Source: Porphyromonas pasteri (GTDB lineage Bacteria > Bacteroidota > Bacteroidia > Bacteroidales > Porphyromonadaceae). Taken from it: a stretch of 64,000 bases of DNA. The notes beneath the pieces are model-generated. The model had not been told where the DNA came from. It did not search any database and saw only the letters and a list, made by a program, of their open reading frames with translations. The translations under genes and the position numbers were made by a program. Positions 43,769 to 51,586 of this stretch are shown in pieces (position 1 is the first letter of the stretch; each line of letters opens with the position of its first letter). The stretch is taken from NCBI RefSeq assembly GCF_014647755.1, contig NZ_BMPU01000005.1, positions 62,001-126,000 on the forward strand, read 5' to 3'.

Positions 43769-44773
43769 TTAGCCTACCCGGCGAAAGAGCTCAAAGAACC
43801 CCAGCGCATAGAGATACTGGCTGAGGAGCAGGACGAGAAGGATAGAGCGCAGGACAAGTGCCATACGCTGCGGGAGCATACCCATCCCTCGCGCGATGAG
43901 GAAGGCGATGGGTAGCAGGGTGAGCTGGAGGAGTGCAGCCGATTCGCCAGCCACGAAGGGCACAGCGAGAAGGAGGACGAGAGGATAGAGCTGCATCGTC
44001 GAGAAGAGGTCACGGTGCCGCACACTCTCCCGATAGTAGCGACGACGATAGAGCAGGTAGCCGACGAAGAAGGTGACAAGCACTACGGCGTACGAGGCGA
44101 GCGGCACGGCCTCAAAGCTCTTCAGCTCCTGGGGCATCGAGAGCGGGAAGGCTCTCAGCGCAAAAGCCCCATAGGCCTGCAGCGCCCCATTCCCCATCAA
44201 GAGGAGGACGGGCACAAAGAGCCACAGCGGGAGGATCACCCCGATGAGGAGCGCAATGATGGGTCGCCAAGCGATGGAGCGCAGATGGTATTGGCCCCAG
44301 ATAATGACGGGGACCAGTAGGAGGTAGACGGGAGAGACCAGCGAGAGGACACCCACGAGAAGCCCAATGAAGAGGCTGACGCGTGGCTGGTGCGTATCCT
44401 GATACGTGCCGAAGCTCAGGAGCAGGATGAGGAGCTGGAAGATAAGTGCCCCCGCCGAGAGGATGCCCATAGAGGGCGTCGTCGTGAAGAGCGCCACCAT
44501 GAAGAGCACCAGCAGTGGACGCTCCACACGCTCGATGAGCAGGAAGTATTCCCCGATATAGATAGCGAAGGCAGAGAAGCCCGCCAGTACCAAGAGCCCA
44601 GCCAGACGATAGGTCCATGCCGTCGCCACGGGAAGTAGCGGCGCGAGGACACCCGCCCCTTCGCTTACCTCACCCGTAGCAGGTGGGAGGAGGTACACAA
44701 GGAGGAAGGTGAGGAGCCATAGGGTGAACTCCAGCCAATTGGTACGCTGTCGCGAAGAGGTGAAGCGAGACAT
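43769..44773 (-). CDS. Polytopic membrane protein, DUF6427-like
   Basis: A 334-residue integral membrane protein with about ten hydrophobic helices, for example LEFTLWLLTFLLVYLLPP, SLFIGLLVGVLSLVSPVYLL and PIIALLIGVILPLWLFVPVL. The Tyr-rich GEYFLLIERVERP and a helix pair around GILSAGALIFQLLILLLS resemble the DUF6427 membrane proteins of Bacteroidota; this is tentative. It lies 33 bases upstream of the Smr protein gene and would be the first gene of that cluster. Confidence 0.75.
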   Translation of the reverse strand: MSRFTSSRQRTNWLEFTLWLLTFLLVYLLPPATGEVSEGAGVLAPLLPVATAWTYRLAGLLVLAGFSAFAIYIGEYFLLIERVERPLLVLFMVALFTTTPSMGILSAGALIFQLLILLLSFGTYQDTHQPRVSLFIGLLVGVLSLVSPVYLLLVPVIIWGQYHLRSIAWRPIIALLIGVILPLWLFVPVLLLMGNGALQAYGAFALRAFPLSMPQELKSFEAVPLASYAVVLVTFFVGYLLYRRRYYRESVRHRDLFSTMQLYPLVLLLAVPFVAGESAALLQLTLLPIAFLIARGMGMLPQRMALVLRSILLVLLLSQYLYALGFFELFRRVG

Positions 44774-44830
44774 ATCGAGGGTATAGCTGGTGGGAGGGCG
44801 GGGAAGCCCTCACGAGGAGAGGGAAAAGAA

Positions 44831-44880
44831 ATGCCTACGAGAAGGCGCTACCCGTTAGTAGTCATCCTTCTCATAGGCAT
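44831..44880 (-). terminator. Terminator after purD
   Basis: Arms ATGCCTACGAGAAGG and CCTTCTCATAGGCAT; the minus strand continues TTCTTTTCCC. Confidence 0.82.
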
Positions 44881-44895
44881 CTTTATCTGTGGGAG

Positions 44896-46185
44896 CTACG
44901 AAAGCTTCAGGAGGTCTTGACCGATATCGCGACGGAGCGTCTTACCGGTGTACTGCACGCGATCAGCGAGCTTGTAGCAGCGCTCCAGCGCTTCGGCGAG
45001 GGTTGAGCCCAAGCAGCTGGCGGTGAGGACACGCCCACCCGAGGTCACGAGATGACCCGAGTCATCGCGCGAGGTACCGGCATGGAAGAGCAGCGAGTCG
45101 AAGGTCGGTGCGTGGGGATAACTGATGGGGATCCCCTTAGCGTAGCTCTCGGGATAGCCCTCGGAGACGAGGACGACGGTAGCAGCATACTGAGAGGACT
45201 CCTCGAGATGGTAGTCGCCGAGATGGCCACGAGCCATACGCTCCAAGAGATCAACGAAGTCGGAGTCAATACGCAGCATCACCGACTCGGTCTCGGGGTC
45301 GCCCATACGGCAGTTGTACTCGATGACGTAGGGGTCGCCACCGACATTCATCAGCCCAGCGAAGATGAAGCCACGGTAGTCGATACCTTCGGCACGCAGC
45401 CCTTCGATAGTGGGGCGGATGACACGCTCCTCGACACGCTGCATAAAGGCTTCGTCTGCGAAGACCACGGGAGAGACAGAGCCCATACCGCCGGTATTCA
45501 AGCCCGTATCGCCCTCGCCAATACGCTTGTAGTCCTTAGCAACAGGGAGCACGCGCCAGTCACTGCCGTCCGTAGCGATGAAGACCGAGCACTCGATACC
45601 ATGGAGATACTCCTCGATGACGACACGCGTGCTGGCAGATCCAAAGCGTCCCGAGAGGAGCCCACGCAGCTCACGCTCAGCTTCCTCGAGGCTCTCGCTG
45701 ATGATGACGCCCTTACCAGCCGCCAGACCGTCAGCCTTCAGCACGTAGGGAGGCTGGAGGGTCTTGAGGTAGTCGATGGCCTCACTAAGAGTAGACTTAT
45801 CAAAGGTACGGTAGGCCGCTGTGGGGATACCGTAGCGCTGCATGAACGCCTTGCTAAAGTCCTTACTTCCCTCGAGCTGAGCTCCCTTGGCATCGGGCCC
45901 CACAATAAGGAGGTCCGTCAGACCCGCTTCGCCATGCAGATAATCGACGATCCCCTCTACTAAGGGGACCTCGGGCCCTACGACGAGGAGCTCAATATGC
46001 TCCCGACGGATAAGGGCCGCGATGGCAGCGAAGTCCGTCACCCCGATACGCGGCATACACGTACCGTAGAGTGACATGCCCGGATTGCCCGGCGCGATGA
46101 AGAGCTGCGAGAGACGGGGACTGCGAGCGATGCGCCATGCCAGGGCATGCTCACGCCCCCCCGAGCCCAATAGAAGAATGTTCAT
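44896..46185 (-). CDS. purD: Phosphoribosylamine-glycine ligase
   Basis: A 429-residue ATP-grasp enzyme making glycinamide ribonucleotide in purine synthesis. MNILLLGSGGREHALAWRI is the classical N-terminus; VLKADGLAAGKGVIISESLE is the ATP-grasp core, GMGSVSPVVF and EYNCRMGDPETESVMLRI hold the metal-binding Glu/Asn, and the C-terminal lobe has VLTASCLGSTLAEALERCYK. It is slightly longer than the usual 420-425 residues but intact. It lies 42 bases downstream of dpp4 on the same strand. Confidence 0.97.
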   Translation of the reverse strand: MNILLLGSGGREHALAWRIARSPRLSQLFIAPGNPGMSLYGTCMPRIGVTDFAAIAALIRREHIELLVVGPEVPLVEGIVDYLHGEAGLTDLLIVGPDAKGAQLEGSKDFSKAFMQRYGIPTAAYRTFDKSTLSEAIDYLKTLQPPYVLKADGLAAGKGVIISESLEEAERELRGLLSGRFGSASTRVVIEEYLHGIECSVFIATDGSDWRVLPVAKDYKRIGEGDTGLNTGGMGSVSPVVFADEAFMQRVEERVIRPTIEGLRAEGIDYRGFIFAGLMNVGGDPYVIEYNCRMGDPETESVMLRIDSDFVDLLERMARGHLGDYHLEESSQYAATVVLVSEGYPESYAKGIPISYPHAPTFDSLLFHAGTSRDDSGHLVTSGGRVLTASCLGSTLAEALERCYKLADRVQYTGKTLRRDIGQDLLKLS

Positions 46186-46227
46186 ACAACTGATAAGATA
46201 ATAAGTAGGATGATGGCGAGTGGGCGA

Positions 46228-48393
46228 CTACAAGTGGTCCATGAAGTAGCGCGCCATCGTATAATTGAGGTGGACACGATCGACCCCGAGGACGTTATGC
46301 TTATGTTCGGGGTAAATCATGTAGTCTGGATACGTCCCAGCCTTGACACAGGCATCGACGAAGAGCTGCGTGTGCTGCCAGACGACCGTGGGGTCAATGG
46401 TACCATGGATGAGGAGCAGGCGGCCCTTGAGGTTGCCCGCACGCAGGGAGAGGTTCGTCTCCTTGTAGCCCTCGGGGTTGTCCTGCGGGCTATCCATATA
46501 GCGCTCCCCGTACATGATCTCGTAGCGAGCCCAGTCGGTGACGGCACCACCAGCAGAGCCTACCTTGAAGACATCGGGGTAGGTCAGCATGAGGTTTGTC
46601 GTCATGAAGCCACCATAGCTCCAGCCAGCGACCCCGATGCGGCCGGCATCGACGTAGGGCAGGCTCTTGAGGAAGTCTACGCCCTTCATCTGGTCGGCCA
46701 TCTCATTCTTTCCGAGGTGGCGGTGGATGACCTGCTCAAAGGCTGCCCCGCGGTGGGCTGAACCTCGACCGTCAACGGTGAAGATGACGAAGCCCTTGGT
46801 AGCCATATAGAGGTCCCAGCCGAGGCAACCTGCGTGGAAGCGGTTCTGCACGAGCTGAGCGTGAGGGCCATTGTAGACGTAGACGATCGTGGGATACTTC
46901 TTCGCAGGGTCGAAGTTCGTAGGCTTGAGGAGGCGGTAGTGGAGGTCCGTCACGCCGTCAGCAGCCTTGATCGTGCCGAAGGTGATCTCAGGATTGATGA
47001 AGCCAGCTTCGGGATCCTTCGACTGGTAGAGGGTAGCGATAGGCTTGCCCGTAGCGACCGAGAGGAGGCGGTTCTCCGTGGGGTTCTTCAGCGACTCATA
47101 CGTGTCGAGGAGGTACTTCCCGTCAGGGGAGAGCTGCCCGACGTGCCAGCCAGCCTGTGGGGTGAGGATGCGCGTCTTGCGACCGTCGATGCTGACCGAA
47201 GCGATGACACGGTCAATGGGGCTCAGCTGCGTGGAGCTGTAGACGATGGTCTTACCGCCGTCAGCGAAGCCGAGGAAGTCTGTGATCTCCCACTCGCCAC
47301 GGGTGATCTGCCCGAGGAGCTTCCCATCGACATTGTAGCGATAGAGGTGCGTGTAGCCGTCACGGCGTGTCTGCCAGACGAACTCCTTATCACGCCCAGG
47401 GATGAAGCGCATAGGCCACTGGGGCTCGATGTACTTATCGTTGTGCTCCGAGAAGAGGGTCTTGATGTAGTCGCCCGTAGCAGGGTCGTAGGCCTTGAGG
47501 TCCATGTGATTCTGCTCACGGTTGACCTCTGCGATGTAGACCGTCTTGCTGTCGGGAGCCCAAGAGATATTCGTCAGGTACTTCTCCTTAGGCTCACCCG
47601 TCTTGATGTAGGTGGTCTTCCCCGAAGCCACGTCATAGATCCCGAGGGTCACGTGGTGGCTGGGCATACCGGCCATGGGATAGTAGAGCTTCTCCTCGGT
47701 AGCCTTGCGGGTATTGGTATGTACGAGGGGATAGGCAGAGACCATGCTCTGGTCCATACGATAGAAGGCCAGACGGCTCCCGTCGGGGCTCCAGAAGAGC
47801 CCGCCATGGATCCCGAACTCATTCTGATGCACGCTCTGCCCGTAGACGAGGGTGGGCGTGCCATCGGTCGTCAGCTGCTTCGACGAGCCATCGGGGAGGA
47901 GGAGGAAGAGGTTGTTGTCTCGTACAGCCACAGCGTGCTTAGCACGAGGAGCCAGAGCGAAGGCCTGCTCAGCACGGCCAGCGCGCTCGAAGGCTGCGAG
48001 CTGCTTCTTCGTCTGTGGATCGATGAGGTAATGCTTCTTGCCGAAGGGGATGAGGAGCCCCTCATCTACGACGGAGAAGGGCGTGAAGTACTTTGCCCCC
48101 GCGCCCTTTGTCGCCTCGCCGATGATCGCGAGGAACTCATCCTGACTCAGCAGGGTCTTCTCTGGGTGAGCGGCTGTCGGCGTGCCGATCACGAGGCGCG
48201 TGCTATCGATGTACACGTAGTCGCTACCGAGCCAGCGAAGGGAGCGGAGCGAGGTACGACGGAGCGCCTTGGGCGAGCCGAGCGTATATTCTTCGAGGGT
48301 GGGGCTACGGTGCTGCTCCTGCGCGGGAAGCTCAGTCACCGCAAGGGTGGTGGTCGCCATAGCAAGTAAAGCTAACGTACGGATGTTCATCAT
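46228..48393 (-). CDS. dpp4: Dipeptidyl peptidase IV (S9B prolyl oligopeptidase family)
   Basis: A 721-residue exported serine exopeptidase that removes Xaa-Pro or Xaa-Ala dipeptides, important for asaccharolytic, peptide-fermenting Porphyromonas. The signal is LALLAMATTTLAVTELPAQ; residues ~40-480 are the beta-propeller (LFWSPDGSRLAFYRMDQS, TRRDGYTHLYRYN); the hydrolase domain holds the nucleophile near residue 593 in GWSYGGFMT, then IHGTIDPTVVW with the Asp and EHKHNV with the His. The double-Glu motif of the substrate pocket is expected in the propeller helix. Promoter box at 48432-48439. Confidence 0.93.
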   Translation of the reverse strand: MMNIRTLALLAMATTTLAVTELPAQEQHRSPTLEEYTLGSPKALRRTSLRSLRWLGSDYVYIDSTRLVIGTPTAAHPEKTLLSQDEFLAIIGEATKGAGAKYFTPFSVVDEGLLIPFGKKHYLIDPQTKKQLAAFERAGRAEQAFALAPRAKHAVAVRDNNLFLLLPDGSSKQLTTDGTPTLVYGQSVHQNEFGIHGGLFWSPDGSRLAFYRMDQSMVSAYPLVHTNTRKATEEKLYYPMAGMPSHHVTLGIYDVASGKTTYIKTGEPKEKYLTNISWAPDSKTVYIAEVNREQNHMDLKAYDPATGDYIKTLFSEHNDKYIEPQWPMRFIPGRDKEFVWQTRRDGYTHLYRYNVDGKLLGQITRGEWEITDFLGFADGGKTIVYSSTQLSPIDRVIASVSIDGRKTRILTPQAGWHVGQLSPDGKYLLDTYESLKNPTENRLLSVATGKPIATLYQSKDPEAGFINPEITFGTIKAADGVTDLHYRLLKPTNFDPAKKYPTIVYVYNGPHAQLVQNRFHAGCLGWDLYMATKGFVIFTVDGRGSAHRGAAFEQVIHRHLGKNEMADQMKGVDFLKSLPYVDAGRIGVAGWSYGGFMTTNLMLTYPDVFKVGSAGGAVTDWARYEIMYGERYMDSPQDNPEGYKETNLSLRAGNLKGRLLLIHGTIDPTVVWQHTQLFVDACVKAGTYPDYMIYPEHKHNVLGVDRVHLNYTMARYFMDHL

Positions 48394-48431
48394 TGCTTAG
48401 TTATAGTGTGAGTAGTAGTCGATCGTATCTA

Positions 48432-48439
48432 CAAAGATA
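48432..48439 (-). promoter_or_regulatory. -7 promoter box TATCTTTG for dpp4
   Basis: Minus-strand TATCTTTG, 38 bases before the ATG at 48393. Confidence 0.6.
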
Positions 48440-48465
48440 GTCAATGTCCCGGCTTCTCTGGGGCA

Positions 48466-48885
48466 CTAAAGCTGATACGAAGCGGAGCATTTGCGGGTCT
48501 CTTCGACACGGCATGCCACGAGCGTAATCCCCGTACCCTCGAGCTGCTGAGGCCCGACGACGGAGACCAGGTGCATGGCGATCTGCTCTGCTGTGGGATT
48601 GAAGGGGACGACGCACAGATCCTCGGGCACTAGACGGCGTAGCTCGGGGAGCAGCGGGTCTTCAGCCCAGAGCACCATCTTGTGGTCCCAGTGCTCCTCA
48701 AGCCACTGGCACAGACGCTCCTTGATCTCGGAGAAGTCAATGACGCGCCCTACCCCATCCAGCTCGGGAGCCGTGCAGACGAAGTGGATGCGATAGTTGT
48801 GCCCGTGCAGATGACGGCACTTGCTCTCGTGCCCGACGACACGGTGGCCCATACTGATATCGTGGTAGCGCTCTACTGTGATCAT
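48466..48885 (-). CDS. queD: 6-Carboxytetrahydropterin synthase / 6-pyruvoyl-tetrahydropterin synthase family
   Basis: From ATG 48885 the product is 139 residues. The zinc ligands are in the HRVVGHESKCRHLHGHNYRI block, with the catalytic Cys between; VGRVIDFSEIKERL and LDHKM-like WDHKMVLW follow, and NPTAEQIAMHL plus an ending VEETRKCSASY complete the fold. QueD makes 6-carboxytetrahydropterin for queuosine; other queuosine genes are not in this window, so a related pterin role is possible. The promoter box at 48905-48912 rules out the longer ATG at 48927. Confidence 0.92.
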   Translation of the reverse strand: MITVERYHDISMGHRVVGHESKCRHLHGHNYRIHFVCTAPELDGVGRVIDFSEIKERLCQWLEEHWDHKMVLWAEDPLLPELRRLVPEDLCVVPFNPTAEQIAMHLVSVVGPQQLEGTGITLVACRVEETRKCSASYQL

Positions 48886-48904
48886 ATCTATCCTATTAGC
48901 TATA

Positions 48905-48912
48905 CAAAGATA
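48905..48912 (-). promoter_or_regulatory. -7 promoter box TATCTTTG for queD
   Basis: Minus-strand TATCTTTG, 19 bases before ATG 48885. Confidence 0.65.
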
Positions 48913-48983
48913 CGGCATCTTGCCCATAGCCTAAAGGGCGAAGACCACCCAGAGGCAGGGCACCTCGACCCCTATAATGGCGC

Positions 48984-49020
48984 ACGGGCACGACATCTCC
49001 GAGGGAGACATCGTGCCCGT
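48984..49020 (-). terminator. Terminator after the small lipoprotein gene
   Basis: Arms ACGGGCACGA-GTCTCC and GGAGACATCGTGCCCGT, 26 bases beyond the stop codon. Confidence 0.7.
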
Positions 49021-49046
49021 GGCTAATCAGTAGGTCGGACCTATGC

Positions 49047-49268
49047 TTACTTAGCCATAGAGTCAACAGCAGCCTTAGCTGCAGAAGCAGCTGAGTCGAT
49101 AGCTGCGCCAGCAACGCCAGCAGCGCTGTCAACCGTAGAAACTACGCTTTCAACCATCGTAGCGCTGTCCTTAGCCGTAGAGTCCTGAGCGTTCTGCTCG
49201 TTGTTACCTGCACATGAAGCAAAAGCAGCTGCTACAGCTACAAATGCGAATGCGAAAAACTTCTTCAT
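49047..49268 (-). CDS. Small Ala/Ser-rich lipoprotein
   Basis: A 73-residue exported lipoprotein with signal KKFFAFAFVAVAAAFASC and Cys19 as probable lipid site. The mature 55 residues are Ala, Ser, Val and Asp only in essence (MVESVVSTVDSAAGVAGAA, IDSAASAAKAAVDSMAK), forming an amphipathic helix with a SAAxxA-type repeat, like small entericidin- or Lpp-like proteins. Function unknown. It has a near-consensus promoter (49324-49331, TTG spaced 19 bases) and good codons, so it is likely abundant. Confidence 0.82.
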   Translation of the reverse strand: MKKFFAFAFVAVAAAFASCAGNNEQNAQDSTAKDSATMVESVVSTVDSAAGVAGAAIDSAASAAKAAVDSMAK

Positions 49269-49323
49269 CTTTCTTTCTTACGTTAATTAGTTATTGATTT
49301 CGAATTCGTAATGAATAACACTG

Positions 49324-49331
49324 CAAATATA
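49324..49331 (-). promoter_or_regulatory. Promoter TATATTTG with matching -33 TTG for the small lipoprotein
   Basis: Minus-strand TATATTTG with a TTG 19 bases upstream, the consensus spacing for Bacteroidota housekeeping sigma; 55 bases before the ATG. Confidence 0.75.
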
Positions 49332-49509
49332 CGGCAACAATCCGTTTCGGCAATAAACCTAGACGTTAAGCTACCGTGATCGCAGGGGATTTCTTCCGTT
49401 ATCCACCCGCAGACAAGCGTCGTTGAGGGCCTTTTTCTCATTAGGCAACCTCCTGTGCGCCTTCGCAGTATTATACAGACAAGGGGCTGGAAGCACCCTC
49501 AGAGCTGCG

Positions 49510-49583
49510 TGGAGTATAGCGGACTCGAACCGCTCACCTCGACACTGCCAGTGTCGCGCTCTAGCCAGATGAGCTAATACCCC
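49510..49583 (-). tRNA. tRNA-Ala (anticodon GGC)
   Basis: A 74-base cloverleaf on the minus strand: acceptor GGGGTAT / ATACTCC with discriminator A, including the G3-U70 pair that identifies alanine tRNA; D arm GCTC/GAGC; anticodon stem CGACA/TGTCG with loop CTGGCAG; T arm AGCGG-TTCGAGT-CCGCT. CCA is not encoded. It is a single tRNA gene, with a TACCTTTG promoter box 46 bases upstream. Confidence 0.95.
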
Positions 49584-49628
49584 ATATATATAAGTGTGAC
49601 GAGATCCGCTTGATCTCCATTGTCGGTG

Positions 49629-49636
49629 CAAAGGTA
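49629..49636 (-). promoter_or_regulatory. -7 promoter box TACCTTTG for tRNA-Ala
   Basis: Minus-strand TACCTTTG; it lies back to back with the plus-strand box at 49657-49664, only 20 bases apart. Confidence 0.6.
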
Positions 49637-49656
49637 GTAAATATTTTATTTCAAAG

Positions 49657-49664
49657 TATCTTTG
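49657..49664 (+). promoter_or_regulatory. -7 promoter box TATCTTTG for the DUF4286-ruvC unit
   Basis: TAnnTTTG match, 61 bases before ATG 49726, divergent from the tRNA promoter. Confidence 0.6.
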
Positions 49665-49725
49665 CCTCAATAAGAGAGCGAAAAAAATCTCGTACTCACC
49701 ACCCTCTTTTCCCACGACGATCCCG

Positions 49726-50034
49726 ATGATCCTATACAATACGACCTTCGTCCTTACCCCTCAGACTCAGCAGGCTTTCCTCGCATTCATGCGTGAGGTT
49801 TACCTCCCTGCACTCCATGCTGATAGCCTCGTGCAGCACCCCCGCCTGCACCGCATCGTACCCCACGAAGAGCACCCCGAGGCACTCTCCTATGCCCTGC
49901 ACTTCTACGCCGAGGGCGAGGTGCACCTACAGGACATCCTCTCAAACACGGGGCTCCACCTGGCCGATCTCCTCACCAAGCAGTTCGGCGAAGCGGTCTT
50001 AGGCTTCAGCACGATCATGCATGTGGTCGACTAA
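49726..50034 (+). CDS. DUF4286 family protein
   Basis: A 102-residue cytoplasmic protein matching the Bacteroidota DUF4286 pattern: MILYNTTFVLTPQTQQAFLA at the start, FMREVYLPALHADSL, a middle strand YALHFYAEGEV and the C-terminal LADLLTKQFGEAVLGFSTIM. It has a ferredoxin-like alpha/beta rhythm and no catalytic motif; function unknown. It is 40 bases upstream of ruvC on the same strand and is commonly adjacent to that gene in Bacteroidales. Confidence 0.85.
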   Translation: MILYNTTFVLTPQTQQAFLAFMREVYLPALHADSLVQHPRLHRIVPHEEHPEALSYALHFYAEGEVHLQDILSNTGLHLADLLTKQFGEAVLGFSTIMHVVD

Positions 50035-50074
50035 TCACCTGCCAGCGAACTATACCATAATATAAGGAGCAGCT

Positions 50075-50650
50075 ATGTCAGAGCGCATCATCATGGGTAT
50101 CGACCCTGGGACCATCGTCATGGGCTACGGCCTCATCGAGGTCCGTGGGCAGGAGGCACGTCTCTTGGCTCTCGGGGTCATCAGCCTCAGCAAGTACGAG
50201 GACCATTACCTCCGCCTCAAGCGCATCTTCGAGCGGGTGCAGGGCCTCATCGATGAATTCCACCCTGACGAGCTGGCTATCGAAGCCCCCTTCTTCGGGA
50301 AGAACGTCCAGAGTATGCTCAAGCTCGGCCGCGCCCAAGGTGTGGCGATGGCAGCAGCCCTCACGCGCGACATCCCCATCACCGAATACGTCCCTATGCG
50401 TATCAAGCAGGCCATCACAGGGAACGGCGCTGCCTCCAAGGAGCAAGTCGCAGGCATGGTACAGCGCTACCTAAAGATCCCGCAGGATCAGATGCCCCGC
50501 GAACTTGACGCCACCGACGGCCTCGCAGCCGCCCTCTGCCACCACTTCCTCACCTCCTCTCCCCTACGCTCCGCCTCAGCGGGCGCCACGAAGAACTGGG
50601 CAGACTTCGTCAAGCAGAACCCTTCCCGCATCAAGGGGCTGAAGAAATAG
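50075..50650 (+). CDS. ruvC: Holliday junction resolvase RuvC
   Basis: A 191-residue RuvC, which cuts Holliday junctions within the RuvABC complex. The first catalytic Asp is Asp10 in GIDPGT, the Glu is in [13 protein letters not shown] (about 70), and the last acidic pair is in [36 protein letters not shown] is the usual helix. Unusually for this genome a strong Shine-Dalgarno AAGGAG (50064-50069) precedes the ATG by five bases. Confidence 0.96.
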   Translation: MSERIIMGIDPGTIVMGYGLIEVRGQEARLLALGVISLSKYEDHYLRLKRIFERVQGLIDEFHPDELAIEAPFFGKNVQSMLKLGRAQGVAMAAALTRDIPITEYVPMRIKQAITGNGAASKEQVAGMVQRYLKIPQDQMPRELDATDGLAAALCHHFLTSSPLRSASAGATKNWADFVKQNPSRIKGLKK

Positions 50651-50778
50651 CCCCGCATCCCCATCCTCTCTCCCGAGAACACCACCAGCTCTGCGCCCAA
50701 TCTACCCGCGCAAAGCATCACGCACAATCCCCTCATATACATACGCTTCACACCGCACTCTGAGAAGGGGGTGGTGCG

Positions 50779-50967
50779 ACCAGTACTGGTCGATGAGCTG
50801 ACCAGTACTGGTCACCTATAGTAACCAGTACTGCTTCGCGCGCTGACCAATACTGGTTCGACGCGTGACCAGTACTGGTCCGATCATCGACCAATATAGG
50901 TTTGCACGCTGACCAATATAGATTCACTCACCGACCAATATAGGTCCGACGAGAGACTAATACGGGT
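50779..50967. repeat. 22-bp-periodic palindrome array, nine units, two core types
   Basis: Cores start at 50779, 50801, 50824, 50846, 50868, 50890, 50912, 50934 and 50956 (one step of 23, all others 22). The first five are the ACCAGTACTGGT type (unit 3 ends GCT, unit 4 is ACCAATACTGGT); the next three are ACCAATATAGGT or ACCAATATAGAT; the last is decayed. It lies in the convergent gap between ruvC and the fimbrillin-like gene. Confidence 0.92.
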
Positions 50968-51200
50968 TACCTTTCCCTCAGTGCAAAGACGTATATCTCC
51001 TTCACGTAGAGCACCGAAAGCAAGGGGCATTTTAGCCCAGCAAATCACGAGCAAGAAGGGGGGGGGACTCCGTGGAGCTCCCATCCCCTCACAATAGAAA
51101 AGCCCAACTCCATCCATTCGATGAAGCTGGGACACCCTTCACTAAATATTTTAGTATCTTCCGAGCAAAATATCGCCCTATCTCGCTGATGCAAAGCGTA
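50968..51200. other. Non-coding stretch without recognisable feature
   Basis: No frame with family resemblance and no further palindrome units. An imperfect hairpin built on CCCAACTCCAT and ATGAAGCTGGG lies at 51102-51132. Confidence 0.4.
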
Positions 51201-51229
51201 AAAAAGGATGGAGATACCCCATCCTTTTT
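51201..51229. terminator. Hairpin terminator AAAAAGGATG/CATCCTTTTT
   Basis: Arms AAAAAGGATGG and CCATCCTTTTT with loop AGATACC. It works in both directions in principle; no gene clearly ends here. Confidence 0.6.
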
Positions 51230-51345
51230 ACTATTCAACCCACCTTTTTCTGGTTATCCGTGAGGACACTTGTAAAGGGAGATTAAAGTTTTTCGGCGGC
51301 GCGAAATTGCTTGCTTTTACGCAAGAAACTTCACACCTTTGTTAT

Positions 51346-51470
51346 ACCAATTCGAAGCAATCTTATCGTGCCTCAAATCTAACGGTCACCTCACCGGACC
51401 AGCGCCTGACAAATACACATGGATTGTACGGCCTCAGCTCTTCCTCCTTCCGAGCTGAGGCCGCTTTCTA
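51346..51470 (+). ncRNA. Possible small RNA with intrinsic terminator
   Basis: A box CACCTTTG (51334-51341, one mismatch to TAnnTTTG) has a TTG 20 bases upstream, and about 125 bases later a strong hairpin (51429-51463) followed by CTTTCTAT ends the stretch. The interval has no convincing reading frame and a base composition unlike the coding neighbours. Neither a known RNA family nor conservation could be established, so this is an inference from signals only. Confidence 0.4.
51429..51463 (+). terminator. Terminator of the possible small RNA
   Basis: Perfect 12-bp arms CGGCCTCAGCTC and GAGCTGAGGCCG around an 11-base loop, followed by a short T-rich run on the plus strand. Confidence 0.7.
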
Positions 51471-51519
51471 TCTATAACGTCCCGACACCGCACATAGTTC
51501 ATCACCACGATCCATAGCA

Positions 51520-51556
51520 AAGCCCCGCACCATAACTGATCTATGGTGCGGGGCTT
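51520..51556 (-). terminator. Terminator after the fimbrillin-like gene
   Basis: Perfect arms AAGCCCCGCACCAT and ATGGTGCGGGGCTT, 30 bases beyond the stop codon. Confidence 0.82.
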
Positions 51557-51586
51557 AGTCCTTAGTGGGTAGATAGAGGGGAGCGA

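Noticed and set aside
46834-48369. 511-codon plus-strand open frame opposite dpp4
   Set aside because: Antisense shadow caused by codon bias; dpp4 motifs on the minus strand are complete.
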